Of a DNA stretch of 64,000 bases, positions 16,368 through 29,311 are shown piece by piece. The stretch lies in assembly GCF_001424755.1 (NCBI RefSeq), contig NZ_LMRF01000001.1:1408544-1472543 (forward strand), read 5' to 3'. Below the pieces are notes generated by a model. That model had not been told where the DNA came from. It ran no database searches and saw nothing but the letters and a program-made list of their open reading frames with translations. Source of the DNA: Marmoricola sp. Leaf446. GTDB lineage: Bacteria > Actinomycetota > Actinomycetes > Propionibacteriales > Nocardioidaceae. The position numbers and the translations under genes were made by a program. Positions within the stretch are counted from its first letter, which is position 1. Each line of letters opens with the position of its first letter.

Positions 16368-17774
16368 ATGAGCCCGACCCCCGACCGTCCCGTCCCGCCC
16401 GCGGCGCCCACGCCCGTCGACCCGGAGGCCCTCGCATCGCGGCTGCGCGAGCAGGGCGTCCACGGCGTGCAGGTCGGCTGGGTCGACAACAACGGCATCG
16501 TCCGCTCCCGGATCGTGCCGGTGACCGACCTGGCGGGCGCCCTGCACCGCGGCGTCGGGGTCACCGCGGTGTTCGCGGTCTTCGACAGCCACGACGGCAT
16601 CACCTTCGCCCACGAGGCGCTGGGCACCCCGTCCGGCGACGTGCGGCTGGTGCCCGACCTCGCCGCGGCCGACGACGTCGTCGCCCTCGCCGGCGAGCCG
16701 GGGCTGGCCTGGGCGCACGGCCGCCAGGTGGCGGCGGACGGCTCGCCGTGGCCCTACTGCCAGCGCAGCGTGCTGCGCCGTCAGGTGGAGCGGCTGGCCG
16801 AGGCGGGGTTCGAGGCGCGGGCCGGCTTCGAGGTCGAGCTGTTCCTCTCGCGGGAGGACCCCGACGGTGCCCTGGTGCCGGCCCACCGCGGCCCGGCGTA
16901 CTCCGCCAACGCGGTGCGCGACGTCCACGAGTTCGTGGTGCGGCTGCTGGCCGACGTCGAGGGCAACGGGCTGCGCGTGGGCCAGGTGCACGCGGAGTAC
17001 GGCGGCGCGCAGGTCGAGCTCGCCCTCGACGCCCGCGACCCGCTGGCCGCCGCCGACGCCCAGGTGCTCGTGCGCCAGACCGTGCACGCCGCCGCCCGGG
17101 CCCACGGCCTGCGCGCCAGCCTGGCGCCGCTGCCCTCGGCCGAGGTCGCGGGCAACGGCTGGCACCTGCACTCCTCGCTGGTGCGCGACGGGCGCAACGC
17201 CCTGACCGGCGACGACGAGCACGGCCTGTCCGGGGTGGGTCGGGGCTACCTCGCGGGCCTGCTGCGCGAGCTGCCCGGCGTGGTCGCCGTGACCGCACCC
17301 AGCACGGGCTCGCTGCTGCGCCGGCGTCCGCACTACTGGGCCGGGGCCTACGGCTTCTGGGGCGTGGAGAACCGCGAGGCGGCGCTGCGGCTGGTGCCGG
17401 GGTCGCCGCTCCTCGGGACCGAGCACACCAACGTCGAGCTCAAGGCCTGCGACGCCTCGGCCAACCCCTACCTCGCCCTGGCGGTGACGCTGGCGGCCGG
17501 GCTCTCCGGCGTCCAGGAGGGACTCGAGCCGCCGGCGCCGGTGCAGGAGGACGTCGGCGGCTGGGACGACGCGCGCCGGGCGGAGGCGGGGATCCAGGCG
17601 CTCGCGACCACCCACGAGGAGCAGCGCGAGCACCTGCTCGGCAGCCCGCTGGTGCGCGAGGTGCTGGGCGAGGACCTGCTCGGGGCCTTCGTGGCCTGCC
17701 GCGACGCCGACGCCGCCTGGGCGGCCGACCACACGTCCGACGAGGTGCTGGCGTCGCTGCGATGGATCTACTGA
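16368..17774 (+). CDS. Glutamine synthetase family ligase (gamma-glutamyl-amine type)
   Basis: A 468-residue GS-fold protein. Family residues are visible: VGWVDNNGIVRSR at the N-terminus, FEVELFL and AEYGGAQVEL with metal-binding Glu, GNGWHLHSSL with the His of the active site, and GFWGVENREAALRL with the Arg that positions the acceptor carboxylate. It differs from housekeeping GlnA in lacking the tyrosine-adenylylation loop and resembles PuuA-type enzymes that join glutamate to an amine. The acceptor is unknown. Its last 13 bases overlap the next gene, a C39-like protein, so the two products probably act in one pathway. Confidence 0.75.
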   Translation: MSPTPDRPVPPAAPTPVDPEALASRLREQGVHGVQVGWVDNNGIVRSRIVPVTDLAGALHRGVGVTAVFAVFDSHDGITFAHEALGTPSGDVRLVPDLAAADDVVALAGEPGLAWAHGRQVAADGSPWPYCQRSVLRRQVERLAEAGFEARAGFEVELFLSREDPDGALVPAHRGPAYSANAVRDVHEFVVRLLADVEGNGLRVGQVHAEYGGAQVELALDARDPLAAADAQVLVRQTVHAAARAHGLRASLAPLPSAEVAGNGWHLHSSLVRDGRNALTGDDEHGLSGVGRGYLAGLLRELPGVVAVTAPSTGSLLRRRPHYWAGAYGFWGVENREAALRLVPGSPLLGTEHTNVELKACDASANPYLALAVTLAAGLSGVQEGLEPPAPVQEDVGGWDDARRAEAGIQALATTHEEQREHLLGSPLVREVLGEDLLGAFVACRDADAAWAADHTSDEVLASLRWIY

Positions 17775-18469
17775 GGTTCCCGGGGGCCGACCGGGTCCTG
17801 GCGCGGCACCGCGGGGTGCTGCCCCAGCCCGACCAGCTCTGCGGCCCGTTCGCGGCGCACGTCGGGCTGCACGCGGTGCTCGACGCACCCCCGGGGGTCA
17901 CCGACCTGGCGGTGGCCGCCGGCACCCGGGTGTGGCCCGAGGACGTCGCCGCGTGGCGCCCCGCCGGCGCCCCGCTGCTGCGCACCGGGTGGGACCGCCT
18001 GCCCGCGGCGTCGTCGGTGGACGCCAGCGGCACCGACGCGGCCGGGGTCGCGGCCGCCGTGCGCTCGACGACCGACGTCGACGTCGTCGGGGTGCCCGGG
18101 GACGGGCTGACGGTCGCGTCCCTGTCCGCCCTGCTGGTCTCGCTGCTCGCGGGCCCGCACGTCGGGGTCCTGGCCAACGTGCGCACCGGCGCGCTCGACC
18201 CGCGGGCGGGCTTCGACGTCGGTCACTTCGTGGTGCTGTTCGGGACGTCGGCGGACGGCTCGCTCGTGGGGGTGGGTGACACCTACGCCGAGCTCGGGGC
18301 CCCCGGTCAGCCACCGGGCTGCCGCGTGGTCGGCGTCGACGCCCTGCTCGCCGGCCTGACGGCCCCGCCCGGGCGGGGGCTGCTGCTGCTCGTCGACCGC
18401 CGCGACGGCGCGATCGTCCGCGACCTGCTGGCCGGGCTCGGCGTGGTGACGGGGGAGTGGGCGACCTAG
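17762..18469 (+). CDS. C39-like (papain-fold) protein coupled to the GS-like ligase
   Basis: A 235-residue protein that I do not recognise as a named family. It has a possible cysteine-protease/transferase layout: Q25-L-C27-G-P near the N-terminus, then GHFVVLFG with H155 and VGDTY with D173, close to the Q, C, H, D arrangement of peptidase C39-like domains. No signal peptide and no membrane segment are seen, so it would be cytoplasmic. The ATG lies 13 bases inside the GS-like gene, implying coupled translation. A hydrolase or transferase acting on a gamma-glutamyl or peptide product is a reasonable guess, not shown. Confidence 0.5.
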   Translation: MDLLRFPGADRVLARHRGVLPQPDQLCGPFAAHVGLHAVLDAPPGVTDLAVAAGTRVWPEDVAAWRPAGAPLLRTGWDRLPAASSVDASGTDAAGVAAAVRSTTDVDVVGVPGDGLTVASLSALLVSLLAGPHVGVLANVRTGALDPRAGFDVGHFVVLFGTSADGSLVGVGDTYAELGAPGQPPGCRVVGVDALLAGLTAPPGRGLLLLVDRRDGAIVRDLLAGLGVVTGEWAT

Positions 18470-18482
18470 GTCGGACGCGGGG

Positions 18483-19178
18483 TCACCAGCCGCGCTCGCG
18501 CCACTCCGCGAGGTGGGGCCGCTCGTCGCCGAGCGTGCCGTCGCTGCCGTGGCCGGGGTAGAACCACGTCTCGTCGGGGAGCCGGTCGAAGACCTTGGTC
18601 GTGACCTCGTCGAGGAGGGTGCGGAACGCGTCGGCGTCGCCGAAGGTGTTGCCCACACCACCCGGGAACAGGCTGTCGCCGGTCCACAGGTGGGGGGTGC
18701 CCTGCGGGTCGTCGTAGAGCAGCGCGATCGAGCCGGGGGTGTGCCCCACGAGGTGGATGACCTCGAGGCGGGCCTCGCCCACCTCGATGGTGTCGCCGTG
18801 GCGGACGCGGTCGTCGACGGTGACGCCCGTCTGCTCGGTGACGGCGTCGGCGTCGGGCTCGCCCGCCACCGTCACCGCCCCGGTCGCGGCCACGACGTCA
18901 GCCAGGGCCCGGTGGTGGTCCCAGTGCTGGTGGGTGGTGACCACCCGGGTGACCCCGGTGGTGCCGATCAGCTCGAGCAGCCGCTCGGGCTCCGCCGCGG
19001 CGTCGACGAGGAGCTGCTCGTCGGTGGCGCGGCAGCGCAGCAGGTAGCAGTTGTTGGACATCTTCTCGTCGACGGCCAGCTTGGTGACCACCAGGCCGGC
19101 CAGCTCCCGGGTGTCCGGCGGACCGCCGGGGGAGACGTCGCCGGAGTAGGGACCGCTGTCGCCGATGCTGCTCGCCAT
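18483..19178 (-). CDS. MBL-fold metallo-hydrolase (glyoxalase II-like)
   Basis: A 231-residue metallo-beta-lactamase-fold protein. The metal motif T-H83-Q-H85-W-D87-H88 is complete; GHTPGSIAL supplies the next His, WTGDSLFPGG the bridging Asp, and FYPGHG the last His. The length and the final motif resemble glyoxalase-II-like thioesterases or mycothiol-linked hydrolases rather than beta-lactamases. The substrate is unknown. TAGGCT 7 bases before the ATG supports a leaderless start. It is divergent from uvrA. Confidence 0.8.
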   Translation of the reverse strand: MASSIGDSGPYSGDVSPGGPPDTRELAGLVVTKLAVDEKMSNNCYLLRCRATDEQLLVDAAAEPERLLELIGTTGVTRVVTTHQHWDHHRALADVVAATGAVTVAGEPDADAVTEQTGVTVDDRVRHGDTIEVGEARLEVIHLVGHTPGSIALLYDDPQGTPHLWTGDSLFPGGVGNTFGDADAFRTLLDEVTTKVFDRLPDETWFYPGHGSDGTLGDERPHLAEWRERGW

Positions 19179-19185
19179 GACGCCC

Positions 19186-19191
19186 AGCCTA
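19186..19191 (-). promoter_or_regulatory. -10 TAGGCT of the MBL hydrolase gene
   Basis: TAGGCT on the minus strand ends 7 bases before the ATG at 19178. Confidence 0.4.
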
Positions 19192-19270
19192 GGGGGCGGC
19201 CGCGGACCTCGGTGGGGGCTGTCGGTGGTGCGACGTACGGTGCTCGGGTGGCCGTGTTGAAGATGTCCGA

Positions 19271-19292
19271 TAAGATCGCGAACACGTGTTCG
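19271..19292 (+). promoter_or_regulatory. LexA (SOS) box and -10 upstream of uvrA
   Basis: CGAACACGTGTTCG at 19279-19292 is a perfect palindrome matching the actinobacterial/Gram-positive LexA box (CGAAC, four bases, GTTCG). The -10-like TAAGAT at 19271-19276 lies directly beside it, so LexA bound here would block the promoter. uvrA is a classic SOS gene. Confidence 0.88.
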
Positions 19293-19359
19293 AAGGCGTC
19301 CAGCTCACCGGCACGCACCGTCGCAGAGCCGTTTCCGAGTGTGAGCAGGGGTCTAGTTC

Positions 19360-22221
<2,862 letters not shown>

Positions 22222-22271
22222 GCGGGTCCCAGCCGCCGCAGGGCCGATCCACAGCGCCGTGGGTCACCTTG

Positions 22272-22300
22272 GTCCCGTCCGTATCTTGTGCGGACGGGAC
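22272..22300 (+). promoter_or_regulatory. Perfect 10-bp inverted repeat between uvrA and the Rieske gene
   Basis: GTCCCGTCCG and CGGACGGGAC flank the 9-base TATCTTGTG. Two readings are possible: a uvrA terminator, or an operator around a -10 box (TATCTT) for the Rieske gene, whose ribosome binding site GGAGG and ATG follow 24 bases later. Confidence 0.5.
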
Positions 22301-22324
22301 ACGCCCCCACCCCTGGAGGACCTG

Positions 22325-22840
22325 ATGACGCCGCAGACCCCGACCGACGCCCTCGGCTCCGACGAGGCCGCCACCGCGCTGCCCCCGGGGTGCCCCCGGT
22401 CCGCGTCACGGCGCGCCCTGGTCGGGGGTGTCCTCGGCATCGGCGTCGGGGTCCCGCTCGTCGCCGCCTGTGGGTCGGGTGCCGACTCCGGCTCGTCGGG
22501 CTCCGACGAGGCCTCGGACAGCGCCTCGGGCGGAGGTGGCTCCACCACCAGCTCGGGTCCGATCACGACCACCGGCAAGGTGCCTGTCGGCGGCGGCCTC
22601 ATCTTCGCGGGCGAGAAGGTCGTGGTGACCCAGCCGACCGAGGGCGAGTTCAAGGCGTTCACGGCCGTGTGCACCCACGCGCAGTGCGTGGTCACCTCGG
22701 TCGAGGACGACGAGATCGACTGCTCCTGCCACGGCAGCCGATTCTCGATCACCGACGGCTCGGTCGTCACCGGACCGGCCGACGAGCCGCTCTCCGAGCT
22801 GCAGGTCAGCGTCGAGGGCGAGGACATCAGCGTCAGCTGA
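22325..22840 (+). CDS. Rieske [2Fe-2S] lipoprotein, Tat-type signal
   Basis: A 171-residue exported Rieske protein. The signal holds a twin Arg (R29-R30), a hydrophobic core and a lipobox V-A-A-C49, so it is probably a Tat-exported lipoprotein. A Ser/Gly linker follows. Cluster ligands are C116/H118 and C133/H136, and C121 and C135 are placed to form the disulfide seen in bc1-type Rieske proteins. The fold suits electron transfer at the outer membrane face; the partner is unknown, as no oxidase or dehydrogenase lies beside it. ATG 22325 follows GGAGG by 6 bases. Confidence 0.88.
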   Translation: MTPQTPTDALGSDEAATALPPGCPRSASRRALVGGVLGIGVGVPLVAACGSGADSGSSGSDEASDSASGGGGSTTSSGPITTTGKVPVGGGLIFAGEKVVVTQPTEGEFKAFTAVCTHAQCVVTSVEDDEIDCSCHGSRFSITDGSVVTGPADEPLSELQVSVEGEDISVS

Positions 22841-22858
22841 CGTGCCTCGGCTGCGTGC

Positions 22859-23278
22859 TCAGTCGGCCTTGACGGCGAGCACGGGGCAGGGAGCCTCGAA
22901 GAGGACCTCCTGCGCGGTGCTGCCGGTGATCATCTTGCCGACCGACGTGCGGCGGCGCAGACCGATGACGACCACGTCGGCCTGGTGGCGCACCGCGGCG
23001 GCGATGATCGCCTCGGCCGCGGAGCCGCCGTCGGTGGGCTGCTCCACCTCGTGGGCCACCCCGAGCTCGGCGAGCCGGGACGCGATCGCGTCGAGCTCCT
23101 GGGCCGGGGCGAAGTGCGGGTGGTTGTAGTTGCCGAAGTGGCCGGTGTTCACCACCACCAGGCGGGCACCGGCGGACGTCGCCCACGCCTCCGCCCGGGC
23201 CAGGGCCGCGAGGCCCTCCGGGGAGGGCAGGTAGCCCACGACGACGGTCTGGACGCTCGGGTCTGTCAGCTCGGCCAC
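22859..23278 (-). CDS. Universal stress protein
   Basis: A 139-residue single UspA domain. TVVVGYLPSPEGLAALARA opens the fold and VVIGLRRRTSVGKMITGSTAQEVL contains the C-terminal nucleotide-binding loop in slightly modified form. The role is a general stress response; the ligand is not known. It is divergent from uvrC, with both promoters in the 53-base gap. Confidence 0.85.
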   Translation of the reverse strand: MAELTDPSVQTVVVGYLPSPEGLAALARAEAWATSAGARLVVVNTGHFGNYNHPHFAPAQELDAIASRLAELGVAHEVEQPTDGGSAAEAIIAAAVRHQADVVVIGLRRRTSVGKMITGSTAQEVLFEAPCPVLAVKAD

Positions 23279-23284
23279 GGACCC

Positions 23285-23325
23285 ACCCTAGGCCGGATCG
23301 GGTCGTCGGTGGTGGCTCGTAGGGT
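23285..23325. promoter_or_regulatory. Divergent leaderless promoters of usp and uvrC
   Basis: Minus strand TAGGGT (23285-23290) ends 6 bases before the GTG at 23278. Plus strand TAGGGT (23320-23325) ends 6 bases before the GTG of uvrC at 23332. Both the hexamer and the spacing are the same. Confidence 0.5.
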
Positions 23326-23331
23326 TGTCGC

Positions 23332-25305
23332 GTGGCCCACCCGTCGACCTACCGACCCCGCGCGGGGTCGATCCCCACCCAGCCGGGCGTCTACCGCTTC
23401 CGCGACAAGGACGGCCGGGTCGTCTACGTCGGCAAGGCCAAGAGCCTGCGGGCCCGGCTCTCGTCGTACTTCCAGGACATCACCGCCCTCCACCCGCGCA
23501 CGGCCACGATGGTGACCACGGCCGCGTCGGTGGAGTGGACGGTGGTCGCGACCGAGGTCGAGGCGCTGCAGCTGGAGTACTCCTGGATCAAGGAGTTCGA
23601 CCCGCGCTTCAACGTGAAGTACCGCGACGACAAGTCCTACCCGTGGCTCGCGATCACCATGGACGAGGAGTTCCCCCGGGTGATGGTGGGGCGTGGCGCC
23701 AAGCGCAAGGGCGTGAAGTACTTCGGCCCCTACAGCCACGCCTGGGCGATCCGCGAGACCGTCGACCTGCTGCTGCGCGTGTTCCCAATGCGCTCGTGCA
23801 GCAACGGCGTGTTCAAGCGCTCGGAGCAGATCGGCCGTCCCTGCCTGCTCGGCTACATCGAGAAGTGCTCGGCGCCGTGCGTGGGCCGGGTCGACGCCGA
23901 GGAGCACCGCGGCATCGCCGAGGACCTCGCCGACTTCATGGGCGGGCGCACCGACGCCTTCGTCAAGCGCGTCCAGACCCAGATGTACGCCGCCTCGGCC
24001 GAGCAGGACTACGAGCGCGCCGCCCGGCTGCGCGACGACCTGGGTGCCCTGACCAAGGCGCTGGAGAAGCAGGCGGTGGTCTTCGGCGACGGCACCGACG
24101 CCGACGTCATCGCGCTCGCCGAGGACCCCCTCGAGGTGGCGGTGCAGATCTTCCACGTCCGCGCCGGACGGATCCGCGGGCAGCGCGGCTGGGTCGCCGA
24201 CCGGGTCGAGGACCTCGACACCGCCGGCCTGGTGGGCGAGTTCCTGCTCCAGCTCTACGCCGGCGAGGAGGGCGACGCGATCCCGCGCGAGGTGCTGGTG
24301 CCGGCCCTGCCGGAGGACGCCGAGACCTTCGAGCAGCTGCTGGGGGAGACCCGCGGCAGCAAGGTGCGGATCCGGGTGCCGCAGCGCGGCGACAAGCGGA
24401 CTCTGCAGGAGACCGTCGCGCAGAACGCCAAACAGTCCCTGATGCTGCACAAGACCAAGCGCGCGAGCGACCTGACCGTGCGCAGCAAGGCGCTGGAGGA
24501 GATCCAGCAGGCGCTCGACCTGCCCGACGCCCCGCTGCGTATCGAGTGCTACGACATCTCCAACCTCCAGGGCACCGAGGTGGTGGCCTCGATGGTGGTC
24601 TTCGAGGACGGTCTGGCCCGCAAGGGCGAGTACCGCCGCTTCGTGATCCGCGGCGTGGACGGCCAGAACGACGTCGCCTCGATGCACGAGGTGATCACGC
24701 GTCGGTTCCGACGCCTGCTCGACGAGCGGATCGAGCACGGCGACCTCGCCGGGGGCGAGGTCGACCCCGAGGCCGGCCCGATGCTCGTCGACCCCGACAC
24801 CGGCCGACCGCGCAAGTTCGCCTACACGCCCGGGCTGGTGGTCGTCGACGGCGGCCCGCCGCAGGTCGCCGCGGCGCAGCGGGCGCTCGACGAGCTCGGC
24901 ATCGACGACGTCCCGCTCTGCGGGCTGGCCAAGCGCCTCGAGGAGGTGTGGGTGCCGGGCGAGCAGGACCCCGTGATCCTGCCGCGCTCCAGCGAGGGCC
25001 TCTACCTCCTCCAACGCATCCGGGACGAGGCCCACCGGTTCGCGATCTCCCACCACCGGTCGCGCCGGTCCAAGACCATGGTCGAGAGCCTGCTCGACGA
25101 CGTGCCCGGCCTCGGCGAGGTCCGTCGCAAGACCCTGATCAAGCACTTCGGGTCGCTGAAGAAGCTCCGCACCGCCTCGGTCGAGGAGATCGCCCAGGTG
25201 CCCGGCATCGGCACCCGCACCGCGACCGCGATCAGCGAGGCCGTCACCACCGCGCCCCGCACGGTCGGGGTCAACACCGCCACCGGCGAGATCGAGGAGG
25301 GCTGA
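23332..25305 (+). CDS. uvrC: Excinuclease ABC subunit C
   Basis: A 657-residue UvrC, the dual-incision nuclease of excision repair. Domains in order: GIY-YIG nuclease near residues 19-45 ([21 protein letters not shown]), a Cys-rich loop ([15 protein letters not shown]), a UVR motif ([14 protein letters not shown]), the RNase H-like second nuclease ([10 protein letters not shown] and VVVDGGPPQ), and two C-terminal helix-hairpin-helix motifs ([20 protein letters not shown] and [14 protein letters not shown]). Its stop overlaps the ATG of rapZ by one base. The uvrC-rapZ-yvcK-whiA order is widely conserved in actinobacteria. Confidence 0.98.
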   Translation: MAHPSTYRPRAGSIPTQPGVYRFRDKDGRVVYVGKAKSLRARLSSYFQDITALHPRTATMVTTAASVEWTVVATEVEALQLEYSWIKEFDPRFNVKYRDDKSYPWLAITMDEEFPRVMVGRGAKRKGVKYFGPYSHAWAIRETVDLLLRVFPMRSCSNGVFKRSEQIGRPCLLGYIEKCSAPCVGRVDAEEHRGIAEDLADFMGGRTDAFVKRVQTQMYAASAEQDYERAARLRDDLGALTKALEKQAVVFGDGTDADVIALAEDPLEVAVQIFHVRAGRIRGQRGWVADRVEDLDTAGLVGEFLLQLYAGEEGDAIPREVLVPALPEDAETFEQLLGETRGSKVRIRVPQRGDKRTLQETVAQNAKQSLMLHKTKRASDLTVRSKALEEIQQALDLPDAPLRIECYDISNLQGTEVVASMVVFEDGLARKGEYRRFVIRGVDGQNDVASMHEVITRRFRRLLDERIEHGDLAGGEVDPEAGPMLVDPDTGRPRKFAYTPGLVVVDGGPPQVAAAQRALDELGIDDVPLCGLAKRLEEVWVPGEQDPVILPRSSEGLYLLQRIRDEAHRFAISHHRSRRSKTMVESLLDDVPGLGEVRRKTLIKHFGSLKKLRTASVEEIAQVPGIGTRTATAISEAVTTAPRTVGVNTATGEIEEG

Positions 25306-26204
25306 TGACCCAGCCGACGCAGCCCGCGGATCCGAGCCGCCCCGAGCAGCAGGGCGAGCTGGTCGTCGTCACCGGCATGACCGGAGCGGGCCGCAGCACG
25401 GCCGCCAAGGAGCTCGAGGACCTCGGCTACTTCGTGGTCGACAACCTGCCGCCCGAGCTCGTGGGCGACGTGGTGCGGCTCGTCGACTCGCGCCAGGGCG
25501 TCTCGCAGCCCGTCGCTGCCGTGGTCGACGTCCGCGCCGGGGTGTTCTTCGACGCCCTGCGCGAGCAGCTGGCCGAGGACTTCCCCACCCGGCGGACCAC
25601 GCTGCTCTACCTCGATGCCGACGACGACATCCTGGTCCGCAGGCAGGAGGCGGCCCGGCGGCCGCACCCGCTGCAGGCGGGCGGCCGTCTGCTCGAGGGC
25701 ATCGTCGCCGAGCGGGCGGTGATGGCCGACCTGCGCAGCGAGGCCGACCTGGTCATCGACACCACGCCGCTCAACGTCCACCAGCTCAAGGCCCGGGTGG
25801 CACGCGACCTCGGCACCCCCGACACGGTGCGGCTGCGCGTCACCGTGGTCAGCTTCGGCTTCAAGTACGGCGTGCCGGTCGACGCCGACCTGCTGGCCGA
25901 CATGCGCTTCATCCCCAACCCGTTCTGGGTGCCCGAGCTGCGGCCGCTGACCGGTCGCGACGCCCCCGTCGCGGCCTACGTCAAGGACCGGGACGACGCG
26001 CAGGAGTTCCTGGAGCGCTACCTGCCGGTCGTCGAGACCGTGGGACGCGGCTACCTGCGCGAGGGCAAGCGGTTCATGACGATCGCGATCGGCTGCACCG
26101 GCGGCAAGCACCGCAGCGTGGCGATGTCGGAGGAGATCGCCGCCCGGCTGCGGGAGCAGGGCCTCGAGGCCGAGGCCGTGCACCGCGACCTCGGACGGGA
26201 GTGA
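25305..26204 (+). CDS. rapZ: RNase adapter / nucleotide-binding protein RapZ
   Basis: A 299-residue RapZ/YvcJ family protein. The P-loop reads GMTGAGRST with Arg in place of the usual Lys, which I recall as normal in actinobacterial members. RRPHPLQ, VSFGFKYGVP, DMRFIPNPFW and GCTGGKHRSV are family signatures. In enterobacteria RapZ controls GlmS through RNase E and small RNAs; that role is not established in actinobacteria. It sits in the conserved uvrC-rapZ-yvcK-whiA operon, 1 base before the yvcK start. Confidence 0.95.
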   Translation: MTQPTQPADPSRPEQQGELVVVTGMTGAGRSTAAKELEDLGYFVVDNLPPELVGDVVRLVDSRQGVSQPVAAVVDVRAGVFFDALREQLAEDFPTRRTTLLYLDADDDILVRRQEAARRPHPLQAGGRLLEGIVAERAVMADLRSEADLVIDTTPLNVHQLKARVARDLGTPDTVRLRVTVVSFGFKYGVPVDADLLADMRFIPNPFWVPELRPLTGRDAPVAAYVKDRDDAQEFLERYLPVVETVGRGYLREGKRFMTIAIGCTGGKHRSVAMSEEIAARLREQGLEAEAVHRDLGRE

Positions 26205-26205
26205 C

Positions 26206-27195
26206 GTGACGACCGACCCCGGCCCGGGGCCCGTCGGCTGGGCGGCCGAGCCGGCCGTGGTGGCCCTCGGCGGCGGGCACGGCCTCGCGGCCTCCCTCAC
26301 CGCGCTCCGGCAGCTGACCACCGACCTGACCGCGGTCGTCACGGTGGCCGACAACGGCGGCTCCTCGGGCCGGCTGCGCGAGGAGTTCGGGGTGCTGCCG
26401 CCGGGTGACCTCAGGATGGCGCTGGCGGCGCTGTGCGGCGACGACCGCTGGGGCCGGACCTGGGCGAGGGTGCTGCAGCACCGCTTCGACTCCGAGGGCG
26501 ACATGGCCGGTCACTCCATGGGCAACCTGCTGATCGTCACGCTGTGGGAGCTGCTGCACGACCACGTCGACGGGCTCGACTGGGTCGCGGGCCTGCTCGG
26601 CGCCCGTGGCCGGGTGCTCCCGATGGCGCTGGCGCCGCTCGACATCACCGCCGAGGTCCGGACCGGGCAGGGGCCGGGTGGGCCGGGTGAGCCGGGTGAG
26701 GTGGTGACGGTGCGCGGCCAGGTCGCGGTCGCGACCGCCCCCGGCGAGGTCCTCTCCGTCAGCCTGGTGCCCGACGACGCCGCCGCCTGCCCGGAGGCGC
26801 TGGCCGCGATCACCGAGGCCGACTGGGTGGTGCTGGGGCCCGGGTCGTGGTTCTCCAGCGTCGTCCCGCACCTGCTGGTGCCCGAGCTGTGCGCGGCGTT
26901 GTGCACCACCCGGGCTCGGGTCGTGGTGGCGACCAACCTCGAGCCGCAGTCCGACGAGACCCGGGGCTACGACCTGGCCGACCACCTCGACGTGCTCGCC
27001 CGGCACGCCCCCGACCTGCGGGTCCACACCGTCCTGGTCGACCGCGGCGCGGTCCGTGACCGCGACCGTCTGGAGCAGGCCGCAGCGGCCCTCGGCGCGC
27101 GTGTCGCGGCCCACGACGTAGCCTCCGACACGCCGGGTGTCCACGACGCCCGCAAACTGGCCGCCGCGTATGCAGCGGTCTTCGACGCGAACTAG
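26206..27195 (+). CDS. yvcK: Gluconeogenesis factor YvcK / CuvA
   Basis: A 329-residue protein of the YvcK family (CuvA in mycobacteria), which binds UDP-sugars and affects cell-wall synthesis and carbon use. The N-terminal GGGHGLAASL and VTVADNGGSSGRLR are diagnostic, with GHSMGNLLIVTLWEL and VLGPGSWFSSVVPHLLVPEL further on. The gene starts with GTG one base after the rapZ stop. Its last codons contain the -10 box of whiA. Confidence 0.95.
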   Translation: MTTDPGPGPVGWAAEPAVVALGGGHGLAASLTALRQLTTDLTAVVTVADNGGSSGRLREEFGVLPPGDLRMALAALCGDDRWGRTWARVLQHRFDSEGDMAGHSMGNLLIVTLWELLHDHVDGLDWVAGLLGARGRVLPMALAPLDITAEVRTGQGPGGPGEPGEVVTVRGQVAVATAPGEVLSVSLVPDDAAACPEALAAITEADWVVLGPGSWFSSVVPHLLVPELCAALCTTRARVVVATNLEPQSDETRGYDLADHLDVLARHAPDLRVHTVLVDRGAVRDRDRLEQAAAALGARVAAHDVASDTPGVHDARKLAAAYAAVFDAN

Positions 27196-27198
27196 GGT
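27193..27198 (+). promoter_or_regulatory. -10 TAGGGT of whiA
   Basis: TAGGGT overlaps the yvcK stop codon and ends 6 bases before the whiA ATG at 27205, so whiA can probably also be transcribed on its own as a leaderless message. Confidence 0.45.
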
Positions 27199-27204
27199 GA
27201 ACGC

Positions 27205-28191
27205 ATGGCGATGACGGCGCAGGTGAAGGCAGAGCTGGCCAGCACGACGGTGACCAAGACCTGCTGCCGCAAGGCCGAGGTCTCCTCGATGCTCCGCTTC
27301 GCCGACGCCCTCCACCTCGTCAACGGCGGCATCGTGGTCGAGGTCGAGCTGGACACCGGTGCCGCGGCCCGCCGGGTGCGCCGCGACATCGCCGAGGTGT
27401 TCGGCCACCAGCCCGAGGTGGTCCTGCTCAAGGGGGCGGGCATCCGTCGCGGCTCGCGCTACATCGTCCGGGTCTCCCGCGAGGGAGAGTCGCTGGCCCG
27501 ACAGGCCGGGCTGATCGACCAGCGCAACCGCCCCGTCCGCGGGCTGCCGCCCGTCGTCGTCAACGGTGCGGGATGCGACGCGGTCGCCGCTTGGCGCGGG
27601 GCGTTCCTGGCCCACGGCTCCCTCACCGAGCCGGGCCGCTCCAGCTCGCTCGAGGTCACCTGCCCCGGCCCCGAGGCCGCGCTCGCGCTCGTCGGCTCCG
27701 CCCGGCGCCTCGGCATCTCGGCCAAGGCCCGCGAGGTCCGCGGCGTGGACCGCGTCGTGATCCGCGACGGCGACGCCATCGGCCAGCTGCTCACCCGCCT
27801 CGGCGCCCACGAGTCGCTGCTGGCCTGGGAGGAGCGTCGGATGCGCCGCGAGGTGCGGGCCACGGCCAACCGTCTCGCCAACTTCGACGACGCCAACCTC
27901 CGCCGCTCGGCCCGCGCGGCCGTCGCCGCGGGTGCGCGCGTGGAGCGTGCCCTGGAGATCCTGGGCGAGGACATCCCCGACCACCTCTCGCAGGCCGGTC
28001 GGCTGCGGCTGGAGCACAAGCAGGCCTCGCTCGAGGAGCTCGGCCAGCTCAGCGAGCCGGTGCTGACCAAGGACGCGATCGCCGGCCGGATCCGGCGGCT
28101 GCTGGCGATGGCCGACAAGCGCGCCGAGGAGCTGGGCATCCCCGACACGGAGTCCTCGCTGACCCCGGAGATGCTGGCCGAGGAGGCCTGA
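27205..28191 (+). CDS. whiA: WhiA developmental regulator / cell-division protein
   Basis: A 328-residue WhiA: an N-terminal LAGLIDADG-like domain ([20 protein letters not shown]) joined to a C-terminal helix-turn-helix domain ([22 protein letters not shown]). In Streptomyces it switches aerial hyphae to sporulation with WhiB; in non-sporulating actinobacteria and Firmicutes it influences division and chromosome segregation. It is the last gene of the uvrC cluster. Confidence 0.96.
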   Translation: MAMTAQVKAELASTTVTKTCCRKAEVSSMLRFADALHLVNGGIVVEVELDTGAAARRVRRDIAEVFGHQPEVVLLKGAGIRRGSRYIVRVSREGESLARQAGLIDQRNRPVRGLPPVVVNGAGCDAVAAWRGAFLAHGSLTEPGRSSSLEVTCPGPEAALALVGSARRLGISAKAREVRGVDRVVIRDGDAIGQLLTRLGAHESLLAWEERRMRREVRATANRLANFDDANLRRSARAAVAAGARVERALEILGEDIPDHLSQAGRLRLEHKQASLEELGQLSEPVLTKDAIAGRIRRLLAMADKRAEELGIPDTESSLTPEMLAEEA

Positions 28192-28270
28192 AGCGGTCGC
28201 GTGGCGGGGGAGCGACCGGGTTACCGGTAGGTACTCCGGGCACGTGTTCCCGGTGGTCGGCGCGCCCCGA

Positions 28271-29310
<1,040 letters not shown>

Positions 29311-29311
<1 letters not shown>

